A stretch of 64,000 nucleotides of DNA from an uncultured Robinsoniella sp. (GCA_900539655.1 UQCR01000012.1:25901-89900); one strand, 5' to 3'. Positions 37,796 to 47,016 are shown, numbered from the stretch's first letter. Made by a program: numbers and translations. Notes: a model not told the origin generated them from the sequence alone.

Positions 37796-39670
37796 CTATT
37801 TCATATCCCGTAAGAAATCTGCAAGCCAGAATATCACATGGGAAACTCTGTATAATTCAGATTCCCTGCTGATACTTCTCCACATTTTTTTGTATTCCCA
37901 GAACCAGCATTCCAGCTTCTGTGCAGTCTCTTTCGCCTGATCCCCACAGCCTTTGATCCCCTGAAAGCTGTTCTTATAGATTAACATTCCCACACTATTC
38001 AGCACACGAATGCCTTCTGCTGCAATGAGGAAATCATGAACTGCCCTTTTCTCTCCGGCAGCCATCTCTCCTGTGCATTTCTTCAGTTCCAGCTCCTCTG
38101 AGAGAAGTATTTTATTTTCTTCCTCTGCCTCAAGTATTTCTTTTTCCCTGGATCCGATTCTCTGGATGCACCAGTCATCTTCTATACCCGATTCCTTTAA
38201 TTCCTGAAACCGGACTGCCATTTCCCAGTCAAATACTGCATGTCTGCACATACGGCTTACAATGGACATCAGTTTTTCCGAGCGGTCCTGGTATTGCAGA
38301 ACAGAAATCATACGGTTTATTTCCTCAAAGGATATTTCTTTCCTGTTCCAGGAAAATGCTGCTCCGTAGATCATGCCCGGCATACTGAAATCCGGATGGT
38401 TAATGTGTCCGAAATCCCCCCAGTCTGTATTCAGCATACCGATTGCCCGATACTTTTCACCAAACGCGCACATTCTGCTGATATTCAGATAGGCAGATTC
38501 CATCAGATTAATAAACTGATTCCATCCCCCTGCCCCCGGGCATACATACTGAGTGGCACCCGCTTCAGCCAGCGCTTTTGTTCCGTCTTCACACTGGTTC
38601 CATGCATACCCCCAGTTTAAGCAGATGGTTTCCTTTGGAAGTTCCTGAATCAGCTTTGGAAATCCACAGATCACATCTCCCCAGAACATGGGGCGATATC
38701 CCTTGTCCACCAGATACCCGCAAAGCTTTTTCACGTAGTCTATATACATCCTGCCTATGCCCACTTCCTCAGCGTAAGCTTTACTTTTTCCTTTTCCAAG
38801 ATCAAAGGTTTCATCTGCACCTATGTTAAATTGTTTTGAGGTAAACAGCGGCATATATTCTTCCATCATTTGAACCGCCAGTTCATAACTTTCTTCCATG
38901 GTGACATTCAGGGTATGATGCATCTGGCGTCCCCTGAAACTGAACGGCATCTTTACCGGATCTGAAAGTTCACATAAGTGCTCATAAGTTCTTGTACTGA
39001 GCAGCTTATATAAATGTCCGAAGGATGACAGGGAGGGTACCAGTTCGACTCCTAATCTTCTGCAGTGTTCATCCAGCTCCAGAATGTCCTCCGCCGTGAG
39101 GGGGGTGTCATCCCGCCACATCTCACTGAGCCCCTCAAATAAAAAGCTGTGTTCCACATAAAGCTGGAGCTGGTTTATCTTATAAAAGCTTAAGGTATCC
39201 GCCAGCTTCTTCATGGTTTCCAGCTTGGGTATTCTCCCCCGGGTAACATCATGGTAAAAGCCCCGGTACTCCATTGCCGGTTCATCCTCTATTTCCACAA
39301 AGGGCAGGACACCGCCTCTCTGGCGGATGATCTGCCGCAGTGTCTGAATCCCATAGAGGATGCCGCAGTATCCGCCTCCTCTAATATGGATTCCCTGTTC
39401 CCGGATCGCCAGTACATATCCTTGCTCCTTTTGTGTTTTATCCAATTGCAAAATAACGGCTCCCACCTCATCAGTCCTCTGTATCCCCCGGCTTAAGCTG
39501 TAATCCATTCCGGTGAAGTGGTAAATTTCCTTTTTTAACAGTTCTGCTGCATAAAATACATCCTGTGGGCAGGAAACATCCATTTGAATCCGGCCAGAAT
39601 GTGTAAGGGCAAAATCCCCTTCCCTGGACACTATTTTCTGCGGTGCAGGTAACAAATACATTGATTCCAT
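37796..39670 (-). CDS. GH20 beta-N-acetylhexosaminidase
   Basis: 624 residues from MESMYLLPAPQK, with AAAGGAGGAACCT before the ATG; an ATG 24 bp upstream overlaps the previous stop. An N-terminal GH20b-like domain precedes the barrel with YRGFYHDVTRGRIP and the catalytic Asp-Glu pair in FNIGADETFDLG (about 285). The C-terminal 150 residues are helical. There is no signal peptide. It removes terminal beta-GlcNAc or GalNAc after import of oligosaccharides. Confidence 0.87.
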   Translation of the reverse strand: MESMYLLPAPQKIVSREGDFALTHSGRIQMDVSCPQDVFYAAELLKKEIYHFTGMDYSLSRGIQRTDEVGAVILQLDKTQKEQGYVLAIREQGIHIRGGGYCGILYGIQTLRQIIRQRGGVLPFVEIEDEPAMEYRGFYHDVTRGRIPKLETMKKLADTLSFYKINQLQLYVEHSFLFEGLSEMWRDDTPLTAEDILELDEHCRRLGVELVPSLSSFGHLYKLLSTRTYEHLCELSDPVKMPFSFRGRQMHHTLNVTMEESYELAVQMMEEYMPLFTSKQFNIGADETFDLGKGKSKAYAEEVGIGRMYIDYVKKLCGYLVDKGYRPMFWGDVICGFPKLIQELPKETICLNWGYAWNQCEDGTKALAEAGATQYVCPGAGGWNQFINLMESAYLNISRMCAFGEKYRAIGMLNTDWGDFGHINHPDFSMPGMIYGAAFSWNRKEISFEEINRMISVLQYQDRSEKLMSIVSRMCRHAVFDWEMAVRFQELKESGIEDDWCIQRIGSREKEILEAEEENKILLSEELELKKCTGEMAAGEKRAVHDFLIAAEGIRVLNSVGMLIYKNSFQGIKGCGDQAKETAQKLECWFWEYKKMWRSISRESELYRVSHVIFWLADFLRDMK

Positions 39671-39681
39671 AGGTTCCTCCT

Positions 39682-41115
39682 TTAAATCAGACAAAAAACT
39701 CTGGCTACAGGTGCTGTTTCTTTATCATGCTTCTCCAGATGAAGCATATAACCATCCTCTTTTCTGGTGAACTCCACCAGCTCACCGGTATCCGGCATTG
39801 TAATGGATGTTACATTTCCTTCATAAGGAATCCAGACTTCAGATTTAACGGGATCCGTTTCTTTTTCAAATGTTTCAATTGCATAGACCCGTCCTTCTTT
39901 CTTTGTAAATGCAATTCCGTCTTTTTTATAAGGTGCACAGACTCTGGTTCCATAAATGGCATCCCCATAAACACCCAGCCATTTCCCCATATCCTCCAGG
40001 CATTCCACTGCACCCCGAGGCAGTCTTCCATCAGGCTGAGGTCCCACATTAATCGCCAGATTGCCGCCCTTTGCCACAATATCCACCAAAAGGGCGATCA
40101 CTTCCCGGCAGGATTTATAGCGGTCCTCATAGGCAAAGGAAAAGGAGGTTCCAAGGGTGATACAGCTTTCCCAGGGTACATTTAATGGTTCCAAAGGAAT
40201 GCACTGTTCCGGTGTAATATAGTTTTCATATGGTCCGCCCATAGTGCGGTCTGCCGCAAGCAGCCCCGGCTGGAATTGCCGTATCTCTTCTATGGTCTCA
40301 CCCAGTCCGATGTCGCTGACCCACCCTGCATCAAACCACATAATGTCCAGTTTTCCATAACCTGTCGCCAGTTCTTTTATCTGATTCTGGGTGAATTCCA
40401 CAAATTTATTCCACTGTTTTGGATGCTCCCGTGGTACATAAGACGGCCCCCGATGCATAAAGCTTCCCCTGGCATATCCTTCACTCCAGTAACTGTCCAC
40501 ATGCCAGTCTGCTTTTGAAAAATACGCGGCAATCCCGATTCCCCGCTTTCGGAAGGATTCAAATAAGTGTGCACAGATATCCGCATATTTGTGGGTGTGA
40601 AACGGACAATCTTCTGCTGTCACCTTATAATCGGAATAGGCACTGTCCCACATACAGAACCCATCATGATGTTTGGTTGTAAAAATCAGATACCTTATGC
40701 CGGCTCTTTTCGCAAGATCCGCCCATTTCTCCGGTTCAAAACGAACCGGATTAAAAGTCTTATTCAGATTAAAATATTCCTTTTTAAACTCTTCTCCTGT
40801 AATCTCCCAGTCAATGCCATTCCTGGACCACTCTGCATCCGCATCGGACAGTGCCCAGGACTCTACTATCCCAAGCTGGGAGTATGCTCCCCAGTGGATC
40901 ATCAGCGCCAGCTTCTGGTCCTGGAACCACTGCAGCTTCTTTAGTACCTTCGGATCATCGGACCAGACATATTCCTCCTGGGCACTGTAATTATGTACAC
41001 CGGAAGCTACTTTATCTGTTTCCTCTTCTAGCACTTCAATGTTTTCTACTTCCGCCCCTGCCGGCGCTTTCCCTGGTATCTGCGTTACTTGTACCTGTAT
41101 CTTTTCTTCGTCCAT
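39682..41115 (-). CDS. Second GH29-type alpha-L-fucosidase
   Basis: 477 residues from MDEEKIQVQVTQIPGK after AAAGGAGGTAAA. A 60-residue acidic N-terminal extension precedes the barrel. GH29 signs are LALMIHWGAYSQLGIVESWA, TTKHHDGFCMWDS and the nucleophile in LDIMWFDAGW (about 262). GGNLAINVGPQPDGR and a short C-terminal beta domain follow. It differs strongly from the other GH29 in the locus. No signal peptide is present, so it acts in the cytoplasm. Confidence 0.85.
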   Translation of the reverse strand: MDEEKIQVQVTQIPGKAPAGAEVENIEVLEEETDKVASGVHNYSAQEEYVWSDDPKVLKKLQWFQDQKLALMIHWGAYSQLGIVESWALSDADAEWSRNGIDWEITGEEFKKEYFNLNKTFNPVRFEPEKWADLAKRAGIRYLIFTTKHHDGFCMWDSAYSDYKVTAEDCPFHTHKYADICAHLFESFRKRGIGIAAYFSKADWHVDSYWSEGYARGSFMHRGPSYVPREHPKQWNKFVEFTQNQIKELATGYGKLDIMWFDAGWVSDIGLGETIEEIRQFQPGLLAADRTMGGPYENYITPEQCIPLEPLNVPWESCITLGTSFSFAYEDRYKSCREVIALLVDIVAKGGNLAINVGPQPDGRLPRGAVECLEDMGKWLGVYGDAIYGTRVCAPYKKDGIAFTKKEGRVYAIETFEKETDPVKSEVWIPYEGNVTSITMPDTGELVEFTRKEDGYMLHLEKHDKETAPVARVFCLI

Positions 41116-41166
41116 TTTACCTCCTTTATATGAGAATGCGTCAGATTTGACATCCATTCACACTTT

Positions 41167-42834
41167 CTATTCTGCCTCCTGCGCTGCACCCTCCGTTACC
41201 ATTTCTGTTGCTGCTTCCCCTGTTGTCTCCAACGCTTTTTCACGTATCGCTATATAGTCCTGAAGTCCCAGCGTATTAAGCTGCTCTAAATAACTATCCC
41301 AGTCTTTATCTATATCGGACTGACCGGCAATCCATTCAGCTGCCTTTTGTGCAATGAAATCCCGAAGTGAAGTCTGGATATCGGAAAATCTTGCAGAGTC
41401 ATCTATAGATACCCAGTAAGAGGGAATCGCTTCCGTTAAGTAAGGCTTGTAGATTTCATCCGCTTTGTCTTTTTCCGCATACATTGGCACATCTTCTTTA
41501 AATTTGAATCCCTGAGGCAGATAATGCGGCAATGACTGTGGAAATAAGTTCGCCCAGGAATATTTCTTTTCATCTTCCGGCGACAGGGTTGCCTTATCAA
41601 TAGCACGGTATCCGTCTCCATCCTTAAAGATACATATATCCAGCGGTCCCGATATCTTCTGGGCAGAGTTCTGGAACTCAAATAAATCATCCCACCATCT
41701 TACAATTGCCCCTACATCCTTTGCTTTATCGGTGATAACTACCTGCGTCTTCATTACAGAAGCGCCATCGGAACCTCTGAGCCATACAGGATTATCCGTG
41801 TCAGGGCTTTTTAAAACTGGTAATGGTTTAAAATCCGGTACTTCTCCCGCAAGATATGGTACGATATCGTTGCTGGCATACATCATGGAGCAGCCATAAC
41901 GGTCCTGAGAACCTTTCGCCTTCCACTGGCTTAAATCCTGCGTAAATGCTTCCGGATCAATCAACCCCTGGGAGTACAATTTTTTAAGCCATTTAATACC
42001 ATTCTTGTATTCTTCGGTATTGGCACCAAAGATCAGTTTGCCATCCTTCATGCTCATTCCGTAATTGTCTACTGACATTCCGAAATACCCACACATATAA
42101 CCGATGTGCTTATTATTAGGGTCAAAGGACATTGGTATTTCATCATTTGGATCCCCATTCCCATTGGCGTCTTTTTCTTTAAACTCCATCAATACTTTTT
42201 CAAACTCATCGGTGGTCTCAGGCATTTCCAGTCCAAGATTTTTCAACCACTTTTCATTGATAAAGGGTTCGTAATCTACCAGCGGCGCATCCACCACATA
42301 GGGAATTGTATAAATATGCCCGTCCGGTGCCGTCATTGCTTCTCTGACGCCTTCTCTTTCCAGAATCTTCATGATGTTTGGTGCATATTTCTCAAAATAG
42401 TCTTCCAGCGGAATAAAAATCTTCTGGTCAACGCCATATTTTAGGATATCACTGTCCTGGAACAGCCACCCGCCGATGCAGTCCGCATAATCTCCGGAGC
42501 TTAACGCCAGAGATAACTTTTCCTTTGCCACCTCATTTGGGAAATACTCCAGATTTACTTTTATATTGGTCTGCCTCTCCATCTCATCCATCATCCAGTA
42601 CTCCCCGTTTTCGGAAGAGTCATCGCAGAAAAGTGAAAAGCTGTAGGTATCTTTATCCACAATAGGAAGCCCCGTTTCATAAAATACACCATTTACCTTG
42701 CCATCCTCATCCACTTTATCATTTGCCGGACCGTCCGCTTCCAGGGACGCAGTGTTTTTGCTGCATCCTCCCATCCCCATTGCGGTCATGGCAGCCACAC
42801 AAACCAAAATTGCCAATACTCTTTTTCGTTTCAT
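41167..42834 (-). CDS. Oligosaccharide-binding lipoprotein (LplA/YtcQ type)
   Basis: 555 residues from MKRKRVLAILVC, with AAAGGAG seven bases upstream. The signal peptide ends at lipobox GMGGC. The large binding-protein fold shows MERQTNIKVNLEYFPNEVA, YADCIGGWLFQDSDILKYG and YTIPYVVDAPLVDYEPFINE. Proteins of this size pair with LplB/LplC permeases and import complex oligosaccharides. It is followed by intracellular glycosidases, which fits capture of oligosaccharides for internal digestion. Confidence 0.9.
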   Translation of the reverse strand: MKRKRVLAILVCVAAMTAMGMGGCSKNTASLEADGPANDKVDEDGKVNGVFYETGLPIVDKDTYSFSLFCDDSSENGEYWMMDEMERQTNIKVNLEYFPNEVAKEKLSLALSSGDYADCIGGWLFQDSDILKYGVDQKIFIPLEDYFEKYAPNIMKILEREGVREAMTAPDGHIYTIPYVVDAPLVDYEPFINEKWLKNLGLEMPETTDEFEKVLMEFKEKDANGNGDPNDEIPMSFDPNNKHIGYMCGYFGMSVDNYGMSMKDGKLIFGANTEEYKNGIKWLKKLYSQGLIDPEAFTQDLSQWKAKGSQDRYGCSMMYASNDIVPYLAGEVPDFKPLPVLKSPDTDNPVWLRGSDGASVMKTQVVITDKAKDVGAIVRWWDDLFEFQNSAQKISGPLDICIFKDGDGYRAIDKATLSPEDEKKYSWANLFPQSLPHYLPQGFKFKEDVPMYAEKDKADEIYKPYLTEAIPSYWVSIDDSARFSDIQTSLRDFIAQKAAEWIAGQSDIDKDWDSYLEQLNTLGLQDYIAIREKALETTGEAATEMVTEGAAQEAE

Positions 42835-42911
42835 ACTCATACTCCTTTTCATTCAGATTTTTCATTTACACTAATCTATATCCACATACACATTGCATGT
42901 TATGTGCGTTG

Positions 42912-43817
42912 TCAGCCTTTTACCGAACCAATCATAACGCCCTTTACAAAATACTTCTGGACAAAGGGGTACATGATCATAACCGGTATACTGGAAATAA
43001 TAATCAGGGAATATTTCATAAGCTCTACCAGCTGCCTCTGCGCCTCCAGTGCCACCTGGGCGGAAACGCTTGTTACCTGCTGGGCAAGAGCTGCCTGATT
43101 CTGAATCAAAATAGAACGCAGGACTAGCTGCAATGGGAATTTGGCATCGTCTTTCAAATAGAGCAATGCGCTGAAATAGGAGTTCCAATGCCCAACGCCA
43201 TAATACAGCACCATAATTGCGATAATGGATTTGGACAACGGCAGCGCCACCTTGAAGAAAAATTTTGTCTGGGTACACCCATCCACACTGGCAGCCTCCC
43301 ACAGTTCCTCCGGCAGGTTGCTTTGGAAAAAGGTTCTGGCAACAATCATATTGTATACACTGAGTGCACCTGGAAGAATTAAAGACCACATGGTATCCAG
43401 CATATGGAGGTTTTTCACAACCAGATAGGTGGGAATCATACCGCCACTGATAAACATCGTAATCATATAGAACCAGGTAACAATTGTCTTACCGCCAAAT
43501 TTACTTCTGGATAAGGCATAGGCTGTGGGAATCGTCACAACCAGATTGACACAGACACCGCATGCCGTATACACGATAGCATTGATGAATCCCGATACTA
43601 CCAGCGCATTTTTAAAGACTTCCCGATATCCTGCAAAATTAATTCCCACCGGCAGAAATGACACCATTCCGCTGGCAACCGCCTTTGGATCACTGATGGA
43701 AGATATAATAATAAAATAAAGGGGATACGCTACAATGATTAATATTATTGTCAAAATGATAAACAGGGATATGTCAAAAAACTTATCTGTTGCTGACTGT
43801 TGTCTGAATTTCTTCAT
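42912..43817 (-). CDS. ABC transporter permease (LplC type)
   Basis: 301 residues; the ATG at 43817 has GGAGG nine bases upstream. There are six membrane helices. The EAA loop is ELWEAASVDGCTQTKFFFKV, and the C-terminal MIMYPFVQKYFVKGVMIGSV is highly typical of LplC/YtcP permeases. It forms the membrane channel with the LplB-type protein upstream. No ATPase gene is in the operon; a shared one elsewhere is expected. Confidence 0.92.
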   Translation of the reverse strand: MKKFRQQSATDKFFDISLFIILTIILIIVAYPLYFIIISSISDPKAVASGMVSFLPVGINFAGYREVFKNALVVSGFINAIVYTACGVCVNLVVTIPTAYALSRSKFGGKTIVTWFYMITMFISGGMIPTYLVVKNLHMLDTMWSLILPGALSVYNMIVARTFFQSNLPEELWEAASVDGCTQTKFFFKVALPLSKSIIAIMVLYYGVGHWNSYFSALLYLKDDAKFPLQLVLRSILIQNQAALAQQVTSVSAQVALEAQRQLVELMKYSLIIISSIPVMIMYPFVQKYFVKGVMIGSVKG

Positions 43818-43835
43818 CAATCAATACCTCCTTTC

Positions 43836-44786
43836 CTAATACAAACTGATTCCCGAAGATTTACGGGCTATTTTATTAACGGCAATGAGCATCACTGCAT
43901 TGACTGCTGAATTAAACAGACCAATTGCCGCCGAGTAAGATACATTATTTTCAACAAGACCAACCTGATATGTATAGGTAGAAATAATTTCTGAAACACT
44001 CTTATTCAAGTCGTTCTGAAGCAGGAAAACTTTTTCAAAGCCTACCGAAAGAATACTTCCGCAGCTCAAAATCAAAAGGATAATTGCCGTAGGCATAATA
44101 CTTGGCAAATCAATATGGCGAATCAGCTGGAACTTATTTGCCCCATCCATAATCGCCGCTTCATGCAGGTCCGGGCTGACTGCAGAAAGTGCTGCAAAAT
44201 AGATAACCGAGTTCCACCCCATGCTCTGCCAGATGCCGGACCAAACGTAAATATGTCTCCAGTAAGACTTATCACCCATAAAATTAATGGGAGCAATGCC
44301 AAAGAAAGAGAGAATTTTGTTAAGAATTCCCGCATCCGGCGATAAAAATAACAGCAGCATCCCGCACATTACTACAACGGATATAAAATTCGGTGCATAT
44401 GTAACAGTCTGTATAACTTTACGGTATTTTTTGTGTTTAAAAGAATTCAGTCCCAAAGCCAGCAGAATCGGAATGGGAAACCCTGCGATCAGAGAATAGA
44501 TACTGATTAAAAAGGTATTCTTTATTGTAGTTGCAAAATAAGGAGATTCAAAAAATCGGATAAAGTATTTAAACCCAACCCATGGACTACCCAAAAACCC
44601 CAGCCTTGGGTTAAAATCCCGGAATGCAATCTGCACACCATACATGGGAATATAACTGAAGATAAAAGTCAGAATTAAACCCGGCAGGACAAACATCCAC
44701 AGTGAAATATCCCCCTTTACAGCAGTTTTGCTCCGTACTTTCTTCACTTTAACGGGTTTGTTGTTTACCTTATCGTCTTTTTTCAT
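43836..44786 (-). CDS. ABC transporter permease (LplB type), first gene of glycan operon
   Basis: 316 residues, AAAAGGAGAGACAGAAA ribosome site. A basic N-terminal tail precedes six membrane helices. FIFSYIPMYGVQIAFRDFNP and DLHEAAIMDGANKFQLIRHI (EAA loop) are standard LplB features. It is the promoter-proximal gene of the operon that runs to 32841. A TTGACA/TAAAAT promoter lies about 100 bp upstream. Confidence 0.92.
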   Translation of the reverse strand: MKKDDKVNNKPVKVKKVRSKTAVKGDISLWMFVLPGLILTFIFSYIPMYGVQIAFRDFNPRLGFLGSPWVGFKYFIRFFESPYFATTIKNTFLISIYSLIAGFPIPILLALGLNSFKHKKYRKVIQTVTYAPNFISVVVMCGMLLLFLSPDAGILNKILSFFGIAPINFMGDKSYWRHIYVWSGIWQSMGWNSVIYFAALSAVSPDLHEAAIMDGANKFQLIRHIDLPSIMPTAIILLILSCGSILSVGFEKVFLLQNDLNKSVSEIISTYTYQVGLVENNVSYSAAIGLFNSAVNAVMLIAVNKIARKSSGISLY

Positions 44787-44887
44787 TTTCTGTCTCTCCT
44801 TTTCTATTTATTGTTCACTATAATTTAACATAACTTTTAACAAAGTATATAAAAATTATACATTTGATAACCGCTATATCTGCTATT

Positions 44888-44916
44888 ATTTTACATATAG
44901 TATATATAATTGTCAA
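44888..44916 (-). promoter_or_regulatory. Promoter of the glycan operon
   Basis: On the minus strand TTGACA (44916-44911), 17-bp spacer, TAAAAT (44893-44888). The transcript would begin near 44,881. TTTAACA-type motifs lie on both sides (44,823; 44,941), which fits control by the divergent LacI-type protein. Confidence 0.75.
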
Positions 44917-45005
44917 TATAAACAATTCATTTTTGCAATTTTTTAACACTTTGCACAATCAAGGATGAGTTTTTTATTATATAATGTATATTAAAAATAT
45001 GTTTT

Positions 45006-45022
45006 TTTAACATAATGTTAAA
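45006..45022. promoter_or_regulatory. Perfect palindrome, candidate LacI-family operator
   Basis: TTTAACATAATGTTAAA, a 17-bp perfect palindrome between the divergent operon and its regulator gene. Half-site-like TTTAACA motifs recur at about 44,823, 44,835, 44,941, 45,250 and 45,260. It lies about 90 bp upstream of the operon's -35 box. Confidence 0.5.
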
Positions 45023-45131
45023 TAATATATTTATCATTTTAAATTAAAAGTGCTTATATTTATAGAAATCTGACAGGTTGAAAGAGTGTGTTTTAGAATT
45101 GATTAAGACAGCGGCGTAATGGAATTAATGC

Positions 45132-45206
45132 AAAAAAGAACCGCAGATTTTACAAGTTGATATGCCCTTAGTAATACTTTAAGGGTTCTTGTAATATCTG
45201 TGATTC
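45132..45206 (-). terminator. Leftward terminator-like hairpin in the divergent region
   Basis: On the plus strand CAGATTTTACAAG (45144-45156) pairs with CTTGTAATATCTG (45188-45200). An inner CCCTTA/TAAGGG stem and extra outer pairs extend it. On the minus strand TTTTTT follows the stem (45137-45132). It would stop transcription moving left from the regulator side into the operon. Confidence 0.5.
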
Positions 45207-45284
45207 TCTATTATAATCATGCTTCATTGTTTTTTAATACTATATCATTTTTAACAATTTTTTTAACATTTTAAACAAAACCTA

Positions 45285-45313
45285 TTGCGAAACTTATTTT
45301 GATTTGGTAAAAT
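45285..45313 (+). promoter_or_regulatory. Promoter of the LacI-type regulator
   Basis: TTGCGA (45285-45290), 17-bp spacer, TAAAAT (45308-45313). The predicted mRNA begins at an 11-bp hairpin (45321-45363, AAGATATCTGC...GCAGACATCTT). That hairpin also has a T run on the minus strand, so it could act as a second leftward terminator. Confidence 0.6.
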
Positions 45314-45387
45314 AATAAAAAAGATATCTGCTTAAGGGAATTCCTTACTCACGCAGACATCTTATATGATGTGCGAGGTATATTATA

Positions 45388-46422
45388 ATGAAAAAACCAA
45401 CTATGCAAGATATTGCAGAAGCTGCGGGTGTCTCCCGCGTCACCGTTTGGAAAGTGCTGAACAATCATCCCGGCGTTTCCGAAGTTAAAAGCAGTATGAT
45501 TCTTAACGAAGCGGCTCAGCTTGGCTACCCTCTGCCGGAAACGTTTACAAATAATGGGGTACAGAATCACCTGGCTTTGAAATCCAACACAGTCAATGAC
45601 AGCTCCACCATATCTGTTGTGGTATCCAGACCCGATTCCTCCGTGTTCTGGAGCAATATCATTCACGAAATCGCAAAAGAAGTCACAAAGGCCGGATGCA
45701 GCCTGATGTACACCTATATACCTACAGAAATCCCGGTTGATTATATTTTGCCCCCGCCCCTTACTTCCGGACAGGTACAGGGGATTATCGTTCTCAATGT
45801 GTATGACGCAAAGCTTTTGTCCATATTGAACAGACTTCCTATTCCGAAGGTATTCCTGGATGCCGTAACCAACTTTTCTCTGGATACGCTGACCGGAGAC
45901 ATGCTTCTGCTGGAAGGAAAAAGCTCTGTAGAAAAAATTACAGACTATCTCTTTGCCTCCGGACGCCAAAAGATCGGGTTTATCGGAGATATCAACTATG
46001 CACTGACCAATAAACTGCGTTATGAAGGCTACACCGCTTCCGTAGCCAAACATGCATCCCATATCGACCCGGCTTATTGTAAAACAGGTACCATCGGAAT
46101 TGAAACTTACGTAGAAGAAATTCATAGTTATTTAACCGGTCTTAGAAAGCTGCCGGATGCCTTTGTATGTGTCAGCGACTTCGTAGCCCACGTTGTGTAC
46201 CAGGAACTAATGCTCATGGGCATCCGCGTACCAGAAGAAGTAATCGTGACAGGGTATGACAACATTTCCGATTATATTGATATGAAGGATTTCCTCACTA
46301 CCGTAAACATTAATACTTCTGCCCTGGGAAAGCGGCTGATCAACCAGTTATTTTACCGGATCGAAAACCCTGAATCACCGATTGAGGTTATTTATCTGTA
46401 TTCGGAAATCCTGTATCATTGA
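45388..46422 (+). CDS. LacI-family regulator of the glycan locus
   Basis: 344 residues, GAGGTATATTATA ribosome site. The N-terminal LacI HTH is MKKPTMQDIAEAAGVSRVTV, then WKVLNNHPGVSE. The sensor domain shows VVVSRPDSSVFWSNIIHEIA, GQVQGIIVLNV and EVIVTGYDNISDYIDM. It is divergent from the LplB-led operon and most likely represses it until the imported glycan or a breakdown product binds. The N-terminal HTH is slightly unusual (VTVWKVLNN instead of ATVSRVLN), as in other LplB-linked regulators. Confidence 0.85.
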   Translation: MKKPTMQDIAEAAGVSRVTVWKVLNNHPGVSEVKSSMILNEAAQLGYPLPETFTNNGVQNHLALKSNTVNDSSTISVVVSRPDSSVFWSNIIHEIAKEVTKAGCSLMYTYIPTEIPVDYILPPPLTSGQVQGIIVLNVYDAKLLSILNRLPIPKVFLDAVTNFSLDTLTGDMLLLEGKSSVEKITDYLFASGRQKIGFIGDINYALTNKLRYEGYTASVAKHASHIDPAYCKTGTIGIETYVEEIHSYLTGLRKLPDAFVCVSDFVAHVVYQELMLMGIRVPEEVIVTGYDNISDYIDMKDFLTTVNINTSALGKRLINQLFYRIENPESPIEVIYLYSEILYH

Positions 46423-46531
46423 CAAATTGCGTTCTGCCAAAGTATGTCACAGTCGGTGGAATATTTGTCCCGGATGAAAGGTCCCTACAGCGAGTGAACT
46501 AAAAAAATTAAATTGGGGTTTTGTTGAGGAA

Positions 46532-46573
46532 TACGCTTTGTATCAGTAGGTTGTGTACGAAAAGAAAAGAGGT
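46532..46573. mobile_element. Solo end of the inverted-repeat element
   Basis: TACGCTTTGTAT, then GTAGGTTGTGTACGAAAAGA. It matches the terminal repeat of the element at 23552-23741 over about 40 bp with a few changes. I find no partner end nearby, so this is a degenerate or solo copy. Confidence 0.5.
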
Positions 46574-46619
46574 ACCAACATACTGAGAAAACCAAGCGTG
46601 AAAGTTTAAACTATATCCA

Positions 46620-46648
46620 TTGACAGATTAAGGTTTATTTACTAATAT
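46620..46648 (+). promoter_or_regulatory. Promoter of a candidate small RNA
   Basis: TTGACA (46620-46625), 17-bp spacer, TAATAT (46643-46648). It is followed about 60 bp later by an intrinsic terminator with no protein frame between. Confidence 0.55.
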
Positions 46649-46654
46649 AATACT

Positions 46655-46746
46655 ATAAAAGGTGCTGCTGATAGACGGTCAGCCCTAATCAATAATTACT
46701 TTTATTTAAAGTAACCGTTCATTTGCTGGGGCGGTTACTTTTTTGT
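46655..46746 (+). ncRNA. Candidate small RNA of about 90 nt
   Basis: It runs from a promoter-predicted start near 46655 to the terminator AAAGTAACCG (46708-46717) / CGGTTACTTT (46732-46741) plus T run. The same AAAGTAA can instead pair with TTACTTT at 46696-46702 (5-nt loop), so two exclusive folds exist. No coding frame with a ribosome site is seen. It may be a small regulatory RNA or the antitoxin half of a type I system; I see no toxin frame here. Bases 46,747-46,834 hold nothing identifiable. Confidence 0.45.
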
Positions 46747-46834
46747 GTAGTTTATGTATGCAAGTAGATTGTTACAACAATTTAAGCTGATTTTTGACGA
46801 CTGCTTAATGTGTCAAACATGTCGGTTTGTACAT

Positions 46835-46884
46835 AAACAAAAATAGCGGAAACGCCTATATCCAAAGGCTTTTCTGCTATTTTA
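46835..46884 (-). terminator. Terminator of the tRNA operon
   Basis: On the minus strand AAAATAGC...GCCT...AGGC...GCTATTTTTG. It follows the tRNA-Lys gene. Confidence 0.65.
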
Positions 46885-46890
46885 AAGGCA

Positions 46891-46963
46891 TGAGACATCG
46901 GGGATTCGAACCCCGGACAACTTGATTAAAAGTCAAGTGCTCTACCAACTGAGCTAATATCCC
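46891..46963 (-). tRNA. tRNA-Lys(UUU)
   Basis: 73 nt cloverleaf. The acceptor GGGATAT pairs with ATGTCTC, including G-U pairs. The anticodon loop is CTTTTAA (UUU). The T arm is CGGGG-TTCGAAT-CCCCG. The 3' CCA is not encoded. It is the last of six tRNA genes on this strand. Confidence 0.93.
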
Positions 46964-47016
46964 GTATTTAATTTTAACCATATTGTACGTAATTATTTCT
47001 TACGGCTTTCGCCAAA

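Noticed and set aside
45349..46125. 258-residue minus-strand frame opposite the LacI-type regulator
   Set aside because: It is an antisense shadow: no ribosome site, no recognisable domain, and a convincing LacI-family protein on the other strand.
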